In this document: one piece after another, positions 21,648 through 33,134 of the stretch
Layout of the letters: every line of letters begins with the position of its first letter
Numbering within the stretch: the first letter of the stretch is position 1
Assembly (NCBI GenBank): GCA_025093985.1
Contig: JACAAK010000003.1
Location: 3,348,001-3,412,000 of the forward strand
Length of the DNA: 64,000 nucleotides
Source: Calvatia gigantea
Taxonomy: Eukaryota > Basidiomycota > Agaricomycetes > Agaricales > Lycoperdaceae
Direction of reading: 5' to 3'
Position numbers and translations under genes: made by a program
The notes under the pieces: model-generated
Databases searched by the model: none
Told to the model about the DNA's origin: nothing
What the model saw: only the letters and a program-made list of their open reading frames with translations

Positions 21648-23513
21648 ATGATTTCCCAAAAGCAAAAGCCTAGAATTTGGTGGTCAAACGCGTTTTTCTT
21701 CCTCGGCACCCACGTCGCTGCAGCCGTTGGCGCGTATTACTGGCCAACATACGCGCTCCCACGTGCCACGCTCTGGCTGGCTTTTGCGTCCTGGCAGTTA
21801 TCGTGTTTCGGGTGAATCTTTTCTGGGGACTCGCTTCTGCACTACTGCTCACCCCTTTGCGACTTGTAGCATCACGATAGGTTACCATCGTCTTCATTCT
21901 CACAGATCTTTCAGGGCGTCGCTGGGTCTTCGTATCGTATTGGCTGCACTGGGAACGGCCGCTCACCAAGGTTCTATTCGGGTGAGCTTCCCTCTGAGAT
22001 CTCTGGTTGCATATTCAGAACTTGTAATAGTGGTGGTATGTTGACCGTTAACTGGCTTGACAAAACAACTTCATTTTCCCAAGGTGTCTACGACACAGGC
22101 TCCACCATGTGCGTCCCTAGTGCCCCAAACATCAAGAATTGATCGTAGTAAACCGCTTTCCAGAGATTCACGGATGACCCCGTTCACGATCCGTGAGCAG
22201 TAATACTGCTTCCTTGCAACCAGAGGTTAACAGCCAGCATAGATATGCCGCGACGCGCGGTCTACTGTACTCTCATGTTGGCTGGATCTTTTTCAAACCC
22301 ACCTACCCCAAGCTCAACCTAATTGAGACCGAGGACCTTGATAAAGACCCAGGTATGAAGTTCCCCTTAAATAAAAACAGAAACTCAGACATGTTTTGTA
22401 GTCGTTCGTTTACAACACAAATATTACCGTATATCTAATTCTCATTCACCCAATATTTCCTACTGAAACAGCCTAGATCCACTGGCCATTGCTCTTGGTT
22501 TCGTCCTTCCGGCTGCTTTGGGCTCCCTCTGGGGCGATACTATTGGAGGTCTCATCTGGGGAGGTTTTGTAGCTCGTACTTTTGGTGAGTCGCACATGTG
22601 TCGTGGTCTTCATGCCTAAGTCAGCGCTCGTCCCCCAGTGTGGCATTGCACTTTTTTTGTCAATTCGTATGGTTTTCAATTGCGTCATCCCTTAACCTAA
22701 CACTCTGAAATCATTTAATAGCCTTGCACACTGGAATGGGTTGCAGCCCTATTCGGATGAGAATACGTCAAGGGGGAATCTTGTAGGCTTCCTGCTTCGC
22801 GGGTTGGGACATTCACTCATACAATGTAGTTGTTAGCGCTCCTGACGTGTGGGGAAGGGAATCACAATTTTGTAAGAATTTTTCGCAAGAGTAGGTGACG
22901 GTTGATGCTGATCGTCTGGACAAAGCACGTCAGTTTGAGGGTTTGCTGCTTGGCATAATTCTCGCTGATGCTTGTTTAGCATGCTTTTCCACATGATTTC
23001 CGGTCTGGACCTTCTTTACTAGACTGGGATCCCTCAAAATGGGCAATTCTCATCTTTCACTATTTTGGCCTCGCGTTTAAGCTGCGCCGGGCGAAGAATG
23101 GAGACATTCAAGACGGGCTTGAGTATATGCGGCTCAAGGAGCAAGGAATAGCGTTTTCTGAAGAACAGAGAGCCCTTCCAAATTGGACTCGAACCCAGCT
23201 AAAGGATCGTGTTGGCGCGGGTAGCGGTTGCTTGATCGTCTTAGAGGGCTATATCGTCGACGCGACCTCATATCTCTCTGAACACGTAGGTTTTTTGCCT
23301 GTCTCGCGTAAGTTGAAGGCTAACAATTGTTCGACATAGCCGGGAGGCGCCAAACTCATCAGCGATTATTCCCTTAGGAACGCAGTCATGAGGAACGAGA
23401 ATTTTGGCGAATGGCCTGATGCATCTGATGCATTTCATGGTGGAATGAACATTCACTCGTGGGCGGCCAATCAACAGATGAAGAAACTCCGGATTTCCAA
23501 GCTGGTAGATTAA
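21648..23513 (+). CDS. OLE1: acyl-CoA delta-9 desaturase with C-terminal cytochrome b5 domain
   Basis: ER membrane stearoyl/palmitoyl-CoA desaturase making oleate or palmitoleate; the fused cytochrome b5 supplies electrons. It starts MISQKQKPRIWWSNAFFF, giving a short N-terminus. Hydrophobic pairs lie at about 14-70 and 190-230. His box 1 is GYHRLHSHRSF, box 2 is RHRLHHRFTDDPVHDPYAA and box 3 is GEGNHNFHHAFPHDFRSG. Cytochrome b5 follows: RVGAGSGCLIVLEGYIVDAT, SYLSEHPGGAKLI and the second haem His in MNIHSWAA. Ten or more introns produce very small exons. Box 2 needs a 5-nt exon (TGGTG), and the second His of the HH pair in box 3 needs a 3-nt exon (CAC). Without the latter, box 3 would read HNFHAFPHDF. 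About 15 extra residues (MRNENFGEWPD) sit before the second haem His and may hide another intron. Confidence 0.9.
22031..22035 (+). other. candidate 5-nt microexon in the desaturase gene
   Basis: TGGTG, flanked by GTAATAG before and GTATGT after, lies between introns of 49 bp (21982-22030) and 48 bp (22036-22083). It joins GSIR to CLRHRLHHRF through two Trp codons, giving the SIRWW block normal for this family just before His box 2. Skipping it loses both Trp and breaks the frame. Confidence 0.7.
22926..22928 (+). other. candidate 3-nt microexon (CAC) completing His box 3
   Basis: CAC sits between AAAG and GTCAGT, dividing a 108-bp gap into introns of 54 bp (22872-22925) and 51 bp (22929-22979). 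Each has its own branch-like CTGAT about 15-25 bases before its acceptor. The surrounding exons end GNHNF and begin HAFPHDFR, so one extra His gives the invariant HNFHH. Confidence 0.65.
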
Positions 23514-23752
23514 ACATTTCGATCGGGAGAACATGAAATAGAATAGAGGCTTTGTTGTTTGCATTGACGTGACAATTATACGAGACAAGTGTTTGAATCG
23601 AAAAGGCGCCGCATCACGTGACTCGGAGAATCAATGCAAGGGTGTCAGAGCGTTTGGGCTCAATTATAAGAGTATCGGACGGCGTTGACACCAAGAGCCG
23701 TTAATACCGCACCTTCAAAAGTTCGAATATTAGAAGCAACCAAGCGTAAACA

Positions 23753-26071
23753 GTGCCGAGTATGTCGAAGAGGGAGCTCAGCGGGCTGATTGGGACAGCT
23801 GACGTCGAGGGATCACGACCCAAACGTCGCAGAGACGCCGCAACATTCCCTAACTCATCCCCCGATGCGGATGCCATAACATCAGACGCGACAGCGGGGG
23901 CCTCGCAGTCAAACGGAAATGGTGGTAGTGTTGGTGTAGGCTCGGTGAAAGAGCTGGGACAGCAGCTCTGGCAGACGATCAAGGAGGCAAAAAACAAAGA
24001 GTGAGTTCTGTAGCCCTTTTCCTACCATGTGCGAATCTGATGTATCTATCTCCGCCACATTCTCTTCACACCTCTTTTTATGCTCCCCTTTCATCTTCCA
24101 GTGGACGTCAGCTCGCCACAGTCTTCTTAACGAAACCGTCTCGAAAAATATACCCAGACTACTACAAGCTCATTCAAAGACCCTATCGCGTTAGACGACA
24201 TCAAGAAACGTCTGGAAACTAATGGATACTCCTCTATCGAGGCTGTACGTGCGGACTTCGAGCTGCTTTTCAACAATGCGTTGGAGTACAATATGAAGGA
24301 TAGCATCATATGGAAGGATGCGAGCGATATGTTGGTGAGTCTGGCTCGGCCCACTCCAGGGCCCCGCTCATACATTTCATGCCCAGAAACTCGTCCACAA
24401 GGCATATGATAAACTCATTCCTGTTGTCGAAAATGGAGGTGATTCCGACGAGGACGAGAAGAGGGGCAAATCTAAAACGCCCAGTCTCAACCGGCTTATC
24501 AAGTCGAGACTCCAGAAGCTGGTTGAGAGAACCGACAAAAAGTACGTGTTGAATGGCTTTTACCCTCGTCAACTACTCAGAGGGCATGTTTCAGCGGCCG
24601 TATCATGTCGGCAGAATTCATGCAGCTTCCGAATAGAAAGCTGTGGGCGATCTACTACAAACAAATAAAGAGACCTCAATGCCTGGAGAATATTTTCGTA
24701 GGTGCATCTTTATCAGGCTTAACCGCTGGCTAAGTGTCTCTCAGAGACGAATTAAACGCAAAGAATATCATACTAGCGCAGCTTTCGCAGCAGACGTTGA
24801 ACTAGTTTTTTCTAACGCCATGGCGTTCAACCAGGATTACACTCCCATCTGGGAAGATGCACTGGCCCTTCGGGTATATCTTTCCAAGCTGTCGTTACGA
24901 CTATATCTGAAGTTGTTCCTTAGACTTATTTCAGACAGTTAATGTCTGACCTCCCGGTGCCCCACGCCCTGCCTGAATACACTAATAAGGCTGTCGCCAA
25001 CAAAATCAAGATCAAACCTCCAGTTGCCCCTACGAACGTACATTCAGAGTCCACGACCTCCAAACCAGAACCCTCATCATCGACCTTACTTCTCCGTGTA
25101 CCTGCCACCAACACAGTTGGCACGAAACCTCAATATGCTACTGTATCCCCAGCAGTTAAAACAAAGCCCTTACAACCGTCCTCTATATCAGCAGTTTCAT
25201 CGGCGAATACTAGTACACCTGCTCCCCCCGGAACGAGTACACCAGCGATAACTACCGCGGCACTACAACCTGGTTCAGCAGTTGCGCAACTACCTCCACC
25301 AAGTGTCCAAACCACGACTGCCAAGTCGACGTCAGCGACTCCACAGCCTGCTATTGTAGCCCAACAACCTACCCTTACTTATTCACACTACTTCCCATAC
25401 GTATCAGTCAAGGCCTTCAGCGGCTTCCGTACCAGCAGATGCTCCCGCAGCTCCGACTGTTAAACCCGCCCCAGCAGCATCAAATTCGTCAGCTCCTATA
25501 TCCATACACCCCAACCACCAGATCAAATTTGTGAGGGTGAGAATACAACCACAAGGGCGCTTGTTTTATTTGGACCATCGCGAAGGCGTAAAGATATGGG
25601 CCGTTAGGTTGGCACCGGGAGAGACCGGAGTTGACGTTGATGATTTAGCATTGATGGGTGACGAGGAAGCTGAGGAGAGCACCGAAGAAGAAGAGGAAGA
25701 AGAAGAGGATCTCAAACAAGAAGAGGAAGAGGATGACATGGACATCGACAACTCTACATCGCCAGTCAAGAACGGCAGGGTGCGAAAAGGGAAAGGTGCA
25801 GTGAGGCGGTCACAGAGGACTGTTCGCTGCGCCAACAACGCGAACCACCCGTTCCGCCGCTGCTGTGGCAAAGAATAAGACGCAAGAGAAGCAGGACGAA
25901 CCTGAGAAGGCAAAGGAGGTGCAACTGAAACTCAACGGGATTGTTATCAAAGAGAAGGAAGACGCTGTGCGGAAGTGGAATGTAAGTGTCCCTGTCGGCA
26001 CAAACACCTTAGAAATTGGAGAGAAGGGAGGCTTAGTATGGAAGGTTTATGTTGAACGGTTAGCCCCTTGA
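23753..26071 (+). CDS. double bromodomain protein, Rsc4-like chromatin remodeler subunit
   Basis: Nuclear protein with two tandem bromodomains and a C-terminal region like fungal Rsc4/polybromo subunits of the RSC remodeler; binds acetyl-lysine on histones. Start MSKRELSGLIGTADVEGSRP. Bromodomain 1: LATVFLTKPSRKIYPDYYKL then IALDDIKKRLETNGYSS and LFNNALEYNMKDSIIW. Bromodomain 2: AEFMQLPNRKLWAIYYKQIK, ENIFRRIKRKEYHTSAAF and VFSNAMAFNQDYTPIWEDA. A Pro/Thr/Ser-rich linker and an acidic run (EEEEEEEEDLKQEEEEDDMD) follow, then a C-terminal beta region ending LVWKVYVERLAP. The frame slips at 24181-24183 (AGACCCTATC), where one C too many breaks LIQRPIALDD. Two other apparent breaks vanish as 52-bp introns, 25356-25407 and about 25819-25870. 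Confidence 0.83.
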
Positions 26072-26632
26072 TTGCGCGACTTGCTATCTATTTCCTGGGC
26101 TATTTCTTAATGCAAGAGCGTCCGCCAGTCTTGCTGTTTTCAAACCCGGTTCTCATAATGCACCTGCTATGTGCAGTGTATCTTAATTATTCTATTAGGT
26201 AGCCTTCGTACCGTTTCCACACTCTAATTCTAGTAACCCAGCTTTCCGCAATAATTAGCAGCACGAGACCGGCTGGATAATTTCAGGCACATGTCATGCA
26301 GTTGTGCATAATCCGAATGTTCAAATCGGGCCAAATGACTGTGACAGGATCAAAACATATCAGATACACACTTGTTTTTGTGGGCACATTTGCAAGTGTC
26401 GTGACCTTCGGAATTCCCAGAACACATCCATCAACGCTGCACAGATCCAGACCCCACCTCGACCTCGACCACACACATTGTCTTTGGCAGAAGAAGGGCA
26501 GCTGGTCCCTGTCCGGAAGGCCTTTCTATTCTGGTCGGACACTTCCCCTTCCCTGTTACGCCTATCTCACCCGCTCACAAACTGTGTTATTCTTCCCACC
26601 GCGGATACCTCCAGTATAAGAAAGACAGAACA
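26072..26632. other. intergenic stretch
   Basis: About 560 bases holding the 3' end of the Rsc4-like gene and the promoter of MetAP2. The open frames here are short, lack motifs and overlap each other. Nothing else seen. Confidence 0.4.
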
Positions 26633-28465
<1,833 letters not shown>

Positions 28466-28655
28466 GTGGTGCGAAGAGTCGGGCCGGGAATGGTGAATCG
28501 ATCTTACCCCACACGAACCCACATGGTGCGGGGTAATCCAAATTAGGCATCTCATCTGCGGCCCAGAATTGAATTGCAGGATTTGTATTTTACAAACCAG
28601 ACACCAACCAATGAAACTTGATCTGTCTTTCTATCCATACTCTGAATTCTAAACC

Positions 28656-31140
28656 ATGAACCCTCTCCTAGCGAATGGCTTTCTCCCTCCCTGGCTTTCT
28701 TCACAACGGCCGACAGTTCGCATTGTTCCCCAACAGCCCTCTCGACGGTCACCCGATCAGTTACTGGAATACTATAACACTCCCGGCGTGTTTCCACCTT
28801 CCGCTCGGGTTGATCCCAAGTTTAAACTACAACCCCGGCGTCCCCTGCACCTTTGGGAATACTGGAAATATGCTGCTTTCCTGACGAGCAAAGGTGAAGC
28901 AAGCAGCATGTCTATACTTCCTCTGGATGCTGAACCGAACCTTGGTAACAGTGACAGAACTGGCGACTGACGTGCTCTCGCACCGGATATGGGGTCCCCG
29001 CAAGAAGTCCTGGGGCATTGAAATGACTATAGCTACCAGCCTCGCACGGGGCACAGGTCGGCACACCAGTCTTATCGATATTGTCCGTTCCAACCTTCTC
29101 ATTGTAATGGAATTACGTTGTATGACGTTTGATCTTATTCAGGACACCGTACGCATGTTCATGGACATCGGCGGGCTCGTACCGTTACCGTCAGATGCAT
29201 TGGCCACACCTGTAACGTTCCATGTGAAACAGCAGAACCTGCGAGGTATCCTTGCGCCTTTGGACGCAGCTGAATCGGGCTTCCGGGAACTTTCTGGCGA
29301 ATGGGTGGTCGGGAAGAAAACCTGGCAGCGATTACAAAGTGAATGGAAGAACTCTACCACTTGCTCTGTGGAACTGTCTCCTGATCCAAGAAAAGAACGA
29401 GTGGTCCTATATATTCACGGTGGTATGAACATTGCATTTAGGGCACGGGTCAGCTGATTCATTAACTGCGTATGACACAGGAGCATATTATCTTTCATCC
29501 GCCGCTGCTCAGCGCGCAATTTCTATCCCACTGGCAAAATACACGGACGCCAGGATTTTCGGTGAGTGACCTGTCTTCGTAGGTCTATATCCAGATTATC
29601 ACTGATCGTTCTTGTCTCAGCCATTGACTATCGTCTTGCTCCCGAGACACAATTTCCTGGGCCACTTCACGACGTAGTTTGCGCTTACCTCCGGTTAGTC
29701 GAGGACCTCCACATACCCGCGGAGAACATAATTGTCAGCGGTGACAGTGCTGGTGGAGGTCTCACTCTGGCAATGCTTATGTATTTGCGAGATAACGACT
29801 ACCCGCTACCTTCCGGGGCAATTCTTATGTCACCTTGGGTCGACCTCACCCTCAGCTGCGAGTCTTGGGAGTCAAACGCCATGTATGATGTGGTTCCCTT
29901 TCCGATGATGGACAGCCATATGAATCCCATCGCACTCTATCTTGGCGAGCAGATGGAGAAGTATCTCACCCATCCTTACGCAAGCCCATTATTTGGGTCA
30001 TTTGAGGATTTGCCGCCACTGCTAATACAGGCGGGGGACGCTGAAGTTCTGAGGGATGAAATCTCTCTACTGGCCCACAAAGCAAAACTGGCGGGGGTTC
30101 CAGTGTGGCATGAAGTCTACGACGACGCTGTAAGTGATTTCTTTTGCTCCGTTATATACCTTTCATCGAGTCATTGCGGAAAGATACACGTATTCCAATT
30201 CTGGCCATTGCTCTCGACTACTCGCCTGGCTTTCGAATCTGTGGGCAATTTTGTGCATAATATTTTACCGAATTACCAGGCCGGGTCGCCGCAGGTCATT
30301 GGAGATACTGCAGAGAAGGGTATGGAGGCTGAAATAGAGAACGAGAAAGCAGTCGTGGTTGGTTCCGACGGCACAGAGATGCAGGATGGAAGAGCAAAGC
30401 AAAGATTCAACGATGAGCCTGATCTGTGTCCTGTTTCAACCCCTTTGGCACTGTCTCCCACACCGTCCGGCGAAGGTGACGAGTCAGAGAGCGATGGGTG
30501 TTGGGAGGTCGAAGACGTGTGGGAGGAGGACAACTGGCTGAGAGGTGACGGAGAGGATGGCAGGGTGTTCCCCAGCTATAAGCGCCGGGTTGCGCCTCGT
30601 CTTTCTCGAGAGCCCCTTCGACTCAACTTAGCAAATGGCGACAAGAACGGCCTACCAGAACGGGGTGGCGTTTTTTCTTCAAGTGTAAATATTCCTTTAT
30701 CATCTTCGCCCAACTCGCCGGTCTCTACGTCGCTTCACCAGGAACTGTCCGATGACAATGCTGGATACTTCGGGCTCCTTAATCCTCTTGGGAACCCCCG
30801 CCGCACCAAGTCTACTTCGAATCTACGTAACGTTTTCAGTAGAGCTGGTCATGACGTCATTCGGAAGCACCATAGCTCGAAATCACAGAGTGCCATGCTC
30901 TTTCCTCTGTCACCCTCAATACCTCCAGCTTTGTTGACGGGCACGTCGGATTCATCCTGGCCGACGACGCCGCCGCCGTCACCAAACGTGGACGTAGACT
31001 CGTCGATAGCAGCACGGCTGTATACTCTTCCGAGTTGGATGCTGATACAAAACAGCGGGGTGCCACAGTTGAAACTGAAAAGTCACATTACGTTGAAACC
31101 ATCGCAACCCGTGGTATCATCAACCAGGTGTGAAATGTAG
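28656..31140 (+). CDS. alpha/beta hydrolase (hormone-sensitive lipase/Abhydrolase_3 type) with long disordered C-terminus
   Basis: Esterase/lipase of the HSL family. Oxyanion motif YIHGGAYYLSS (assembled across an intron), nucleophile Ser in VSGDSAGGGLTLAM, Asp in QAGDAEVLRDE and His in DDAVHVFQFWPLL. N-terminal part MNPLLANGFLPPWLSSQRP and WGPRKKSWGIEMTIATSLAR resemble fungal sterol-ester or steryl-acetyl-type hydrolases. After about residue 440 comes a 270-residue tail of low complexity with acidic stretches (WEVEDVWEEDNWLRGDGED) and many Ser/Pro, probably disordered. Several introns. A second frame through 29090-29150 stays open with or without an intron, so about 20 residues there are uncertain. 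Substrate unknown; the tail suggests regulation or anchoring. Confidence 0.85.
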
Positions 31141-31541
31141 TGATTGAGCAGATTCCGTAGACGCAACATTTCTGGGTACCCGAAGCTAAGTAGAATATTC
31201 CTTTTTGTCAATAATTCTAGCGAATGGTGACCAGTGCCCTGGAGCGTAATTGAGGGGTTGGATGGGCGAAAAAATATAAATTACAGGGGTATGGAGCATG
31301 GTCACAAATATTAGTAGCTCTACCTCGATTTCTGAATGGATAATGTATTTCTATTAGTAGATGCGGGGAAGGAGCTATTATTTGAAACCCATCATGGTAT
31401 TATCAAAAAAGATTGGATATCGTATGAATTGCCTGGCCTCTTCTTTTGACCTCGGGGTAGGTAGAGGTCGGAGGAACTCCTAAGTGCAGTAACGTATATC
31501 GGTGCTAGCAAGATAGGAAAGACCCAGGCCCCAAGAAGAGT
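31141..31541. other. spacer between convergent genes
   Basis: 400 AT-rich bases between two gene ends pointing at each other. No coding sign; it should hold both 3' UTRs. Confidence 0.45.
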
Positions 31542-33073
31542 TCAGCTTAGACTTCTTGTCCCAGCCTGAATCTCCAAACCCTTCTGATGTATTTCCAATT
31601 CCTCGATAACGTTCATAAGGGCATTGCACTCCCAGTTGCCGTAGAGGAATCCCTCATACAGCATGGTCGTGCCAGCCCACGTAACGAAGACTGTGAACAC
31701 GATAAAGATGGGGTTTACCCACGAATGAGGGAGCCACGAGGTGCCTATGGCAATGGCAACAAGAAGAACGAGACACAAAGCGAATACAAGCAACTCTTTC
31801 TTGGAACGTTCGCGAGAGAAGCGATAGCAATCCGTGAGCGCCCGTATCGTTGTAGCAATGGATTCTTTTGACAGCTCCGTCTGACTTTCGTCGCCGCTAT
31901 CGTTTGCATTGGGGTCTCCATTTTGGTCCGGGTTGAGTTGAATATCAAGAGTTGCTTCCAATCCAAAGTGGTCAGAGTAGGAGAAATTGAATCCGGGAAC
32001 TTTATCAGTAAGAACGACGCGGCATCCTGAGGCGCGAAGTCGAGGGTATCGCCGACCTTGGGGTTGACGGTATAGGACATAGTCGAGTCGCTTGCCCCAG
32101 AAGGTGGGGTTGAGGTATGACTTTCCAGCAGACCAGGTATTAACTGGTGAGTCTGCCGTTATGCCATGCTTGATGATAGCGTCCGGTGGGTTGAGAGCGG
32201 TAGAACTTTCACTGTTGGGGTGGGCAACTACCCAGGAGTCATGTAAGGCGGCATGGTCACGGATTATTTTCATGGGTAATGTGGTGGGTATGCTATTGAA
32301 GTCACCGAGCTGTAGATAGGCTGAGAAAAAAAAAGCTCCTTTGTTCTAGAAGAGAGAGCGTGACGTACTCCAATAACGTAGTGCCCTCGTTCTGCTGCTT
32401 GCCTGGCAAGTTTGGCATACTCCCAAGAACCTATTAGTCGATGGGCTCTCATGTACTCTGGTCCATCTTCACCACCTTTGGCATAAAGCTACAATGAGAT
32501 GAGTATTTTGAGCTGAACCATGAAGTATGAGTACATACATGAGTATTGAAGATCTGAGTCTTCCCAAGAACAGGGTGGAGAATAACGACACTCCCAGCAG
32601 CTTTACCAACGAACCAATCTCCACCAGCAACATCGATAGGTTGTCCGTTGAGTGCGTAGGGATGGATTGAAGTTTCTACGAAGGGGAACCGAGAGAAAAT
32701 GGCCAAACCCGCGCCTAAAGCACCACTGCCGCAACGTGGCAAAGTGAAGGAGGTGAATATGAGTAGGTATGCGGGGGATGAGCGGGTAGGAAATGACCCA
32801 TCCACCTGTAGAAGAATTTGGCGTGTGACAAACGGTGCTGGACGGCTGTCCTGATTTTCTCGTAGTCGGCATAGACCCAAATCTCTTGAAGGGCAATAAT
32901 GTCACATGTAGCACGGGCTAGGAAATCTGTGATCGCGTTTATACGTTCGTCACGGTTTTTTGCGACGAACTTGAGGTCCCTATACCGCGTAAGTAATATA
33001 TATATTCAGGAAATAAATGGAAATAATACCAGCAGTTGAGACTCAGGAGACGTAGCTGGGACTCGGACGACAT
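31542..33073 (-). CDS. ISC1: inositol phosphosphingolipid phospholipase C (neutral sphingomyelinase family)
   Basis: Cleaves inositol phosphosphingolipids (or sphingomyelin) to ceramide. Starts MSSESQLRLLSLNCW at 33073. Exonuclease/endonuclease/phosphatase fold: FVAKNRDERINAITDFLA, CDIIALQEIWVYADY (Mg-binding Glu), LGAGLAIFSRFPFVET, DWFVGKAAGSVVILHP, KTQIFNTH, LQLGDFNSIP, WGKRLDYVLYRQP and the catalytic FSYSDHFGLEATL (SDH). Two C-terminal membrane helices (VFALCLVLLVAIAIGTSWL and a second ending VTWAGTTML) anchor it, as in yeast Isc1. About eight introns. Divergent from the CCCH gene with only 61 bp between start codons. An alkaline ceramidase, the next step on ceramide, lies 20 kb away. Confidence 0.93.
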
Positions 33074-33134
33074 GGTAGTAGTTCACGACGGACGTCCATT
33101 TCGGGCAATAGGTGCGCCTTTAACCGAAATTGTC
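33074..33134. promoter_or_regulatory. very short bidirectional promoter
   Basis: 61 bases lie between the two divergent ATGs, too few for separate promoters. At least one transcript probably starts inside the other gene or is leaderless-like. No TATA box seen. Confidence 0.5.

Noticed and set aside
25350..25870. Two more frame breaks in the Rsc4-like gene
   Set aside because: Removing two 52-bp introns, 25356-25407 and about 25819-25870, restores one frame to the C-terminus.
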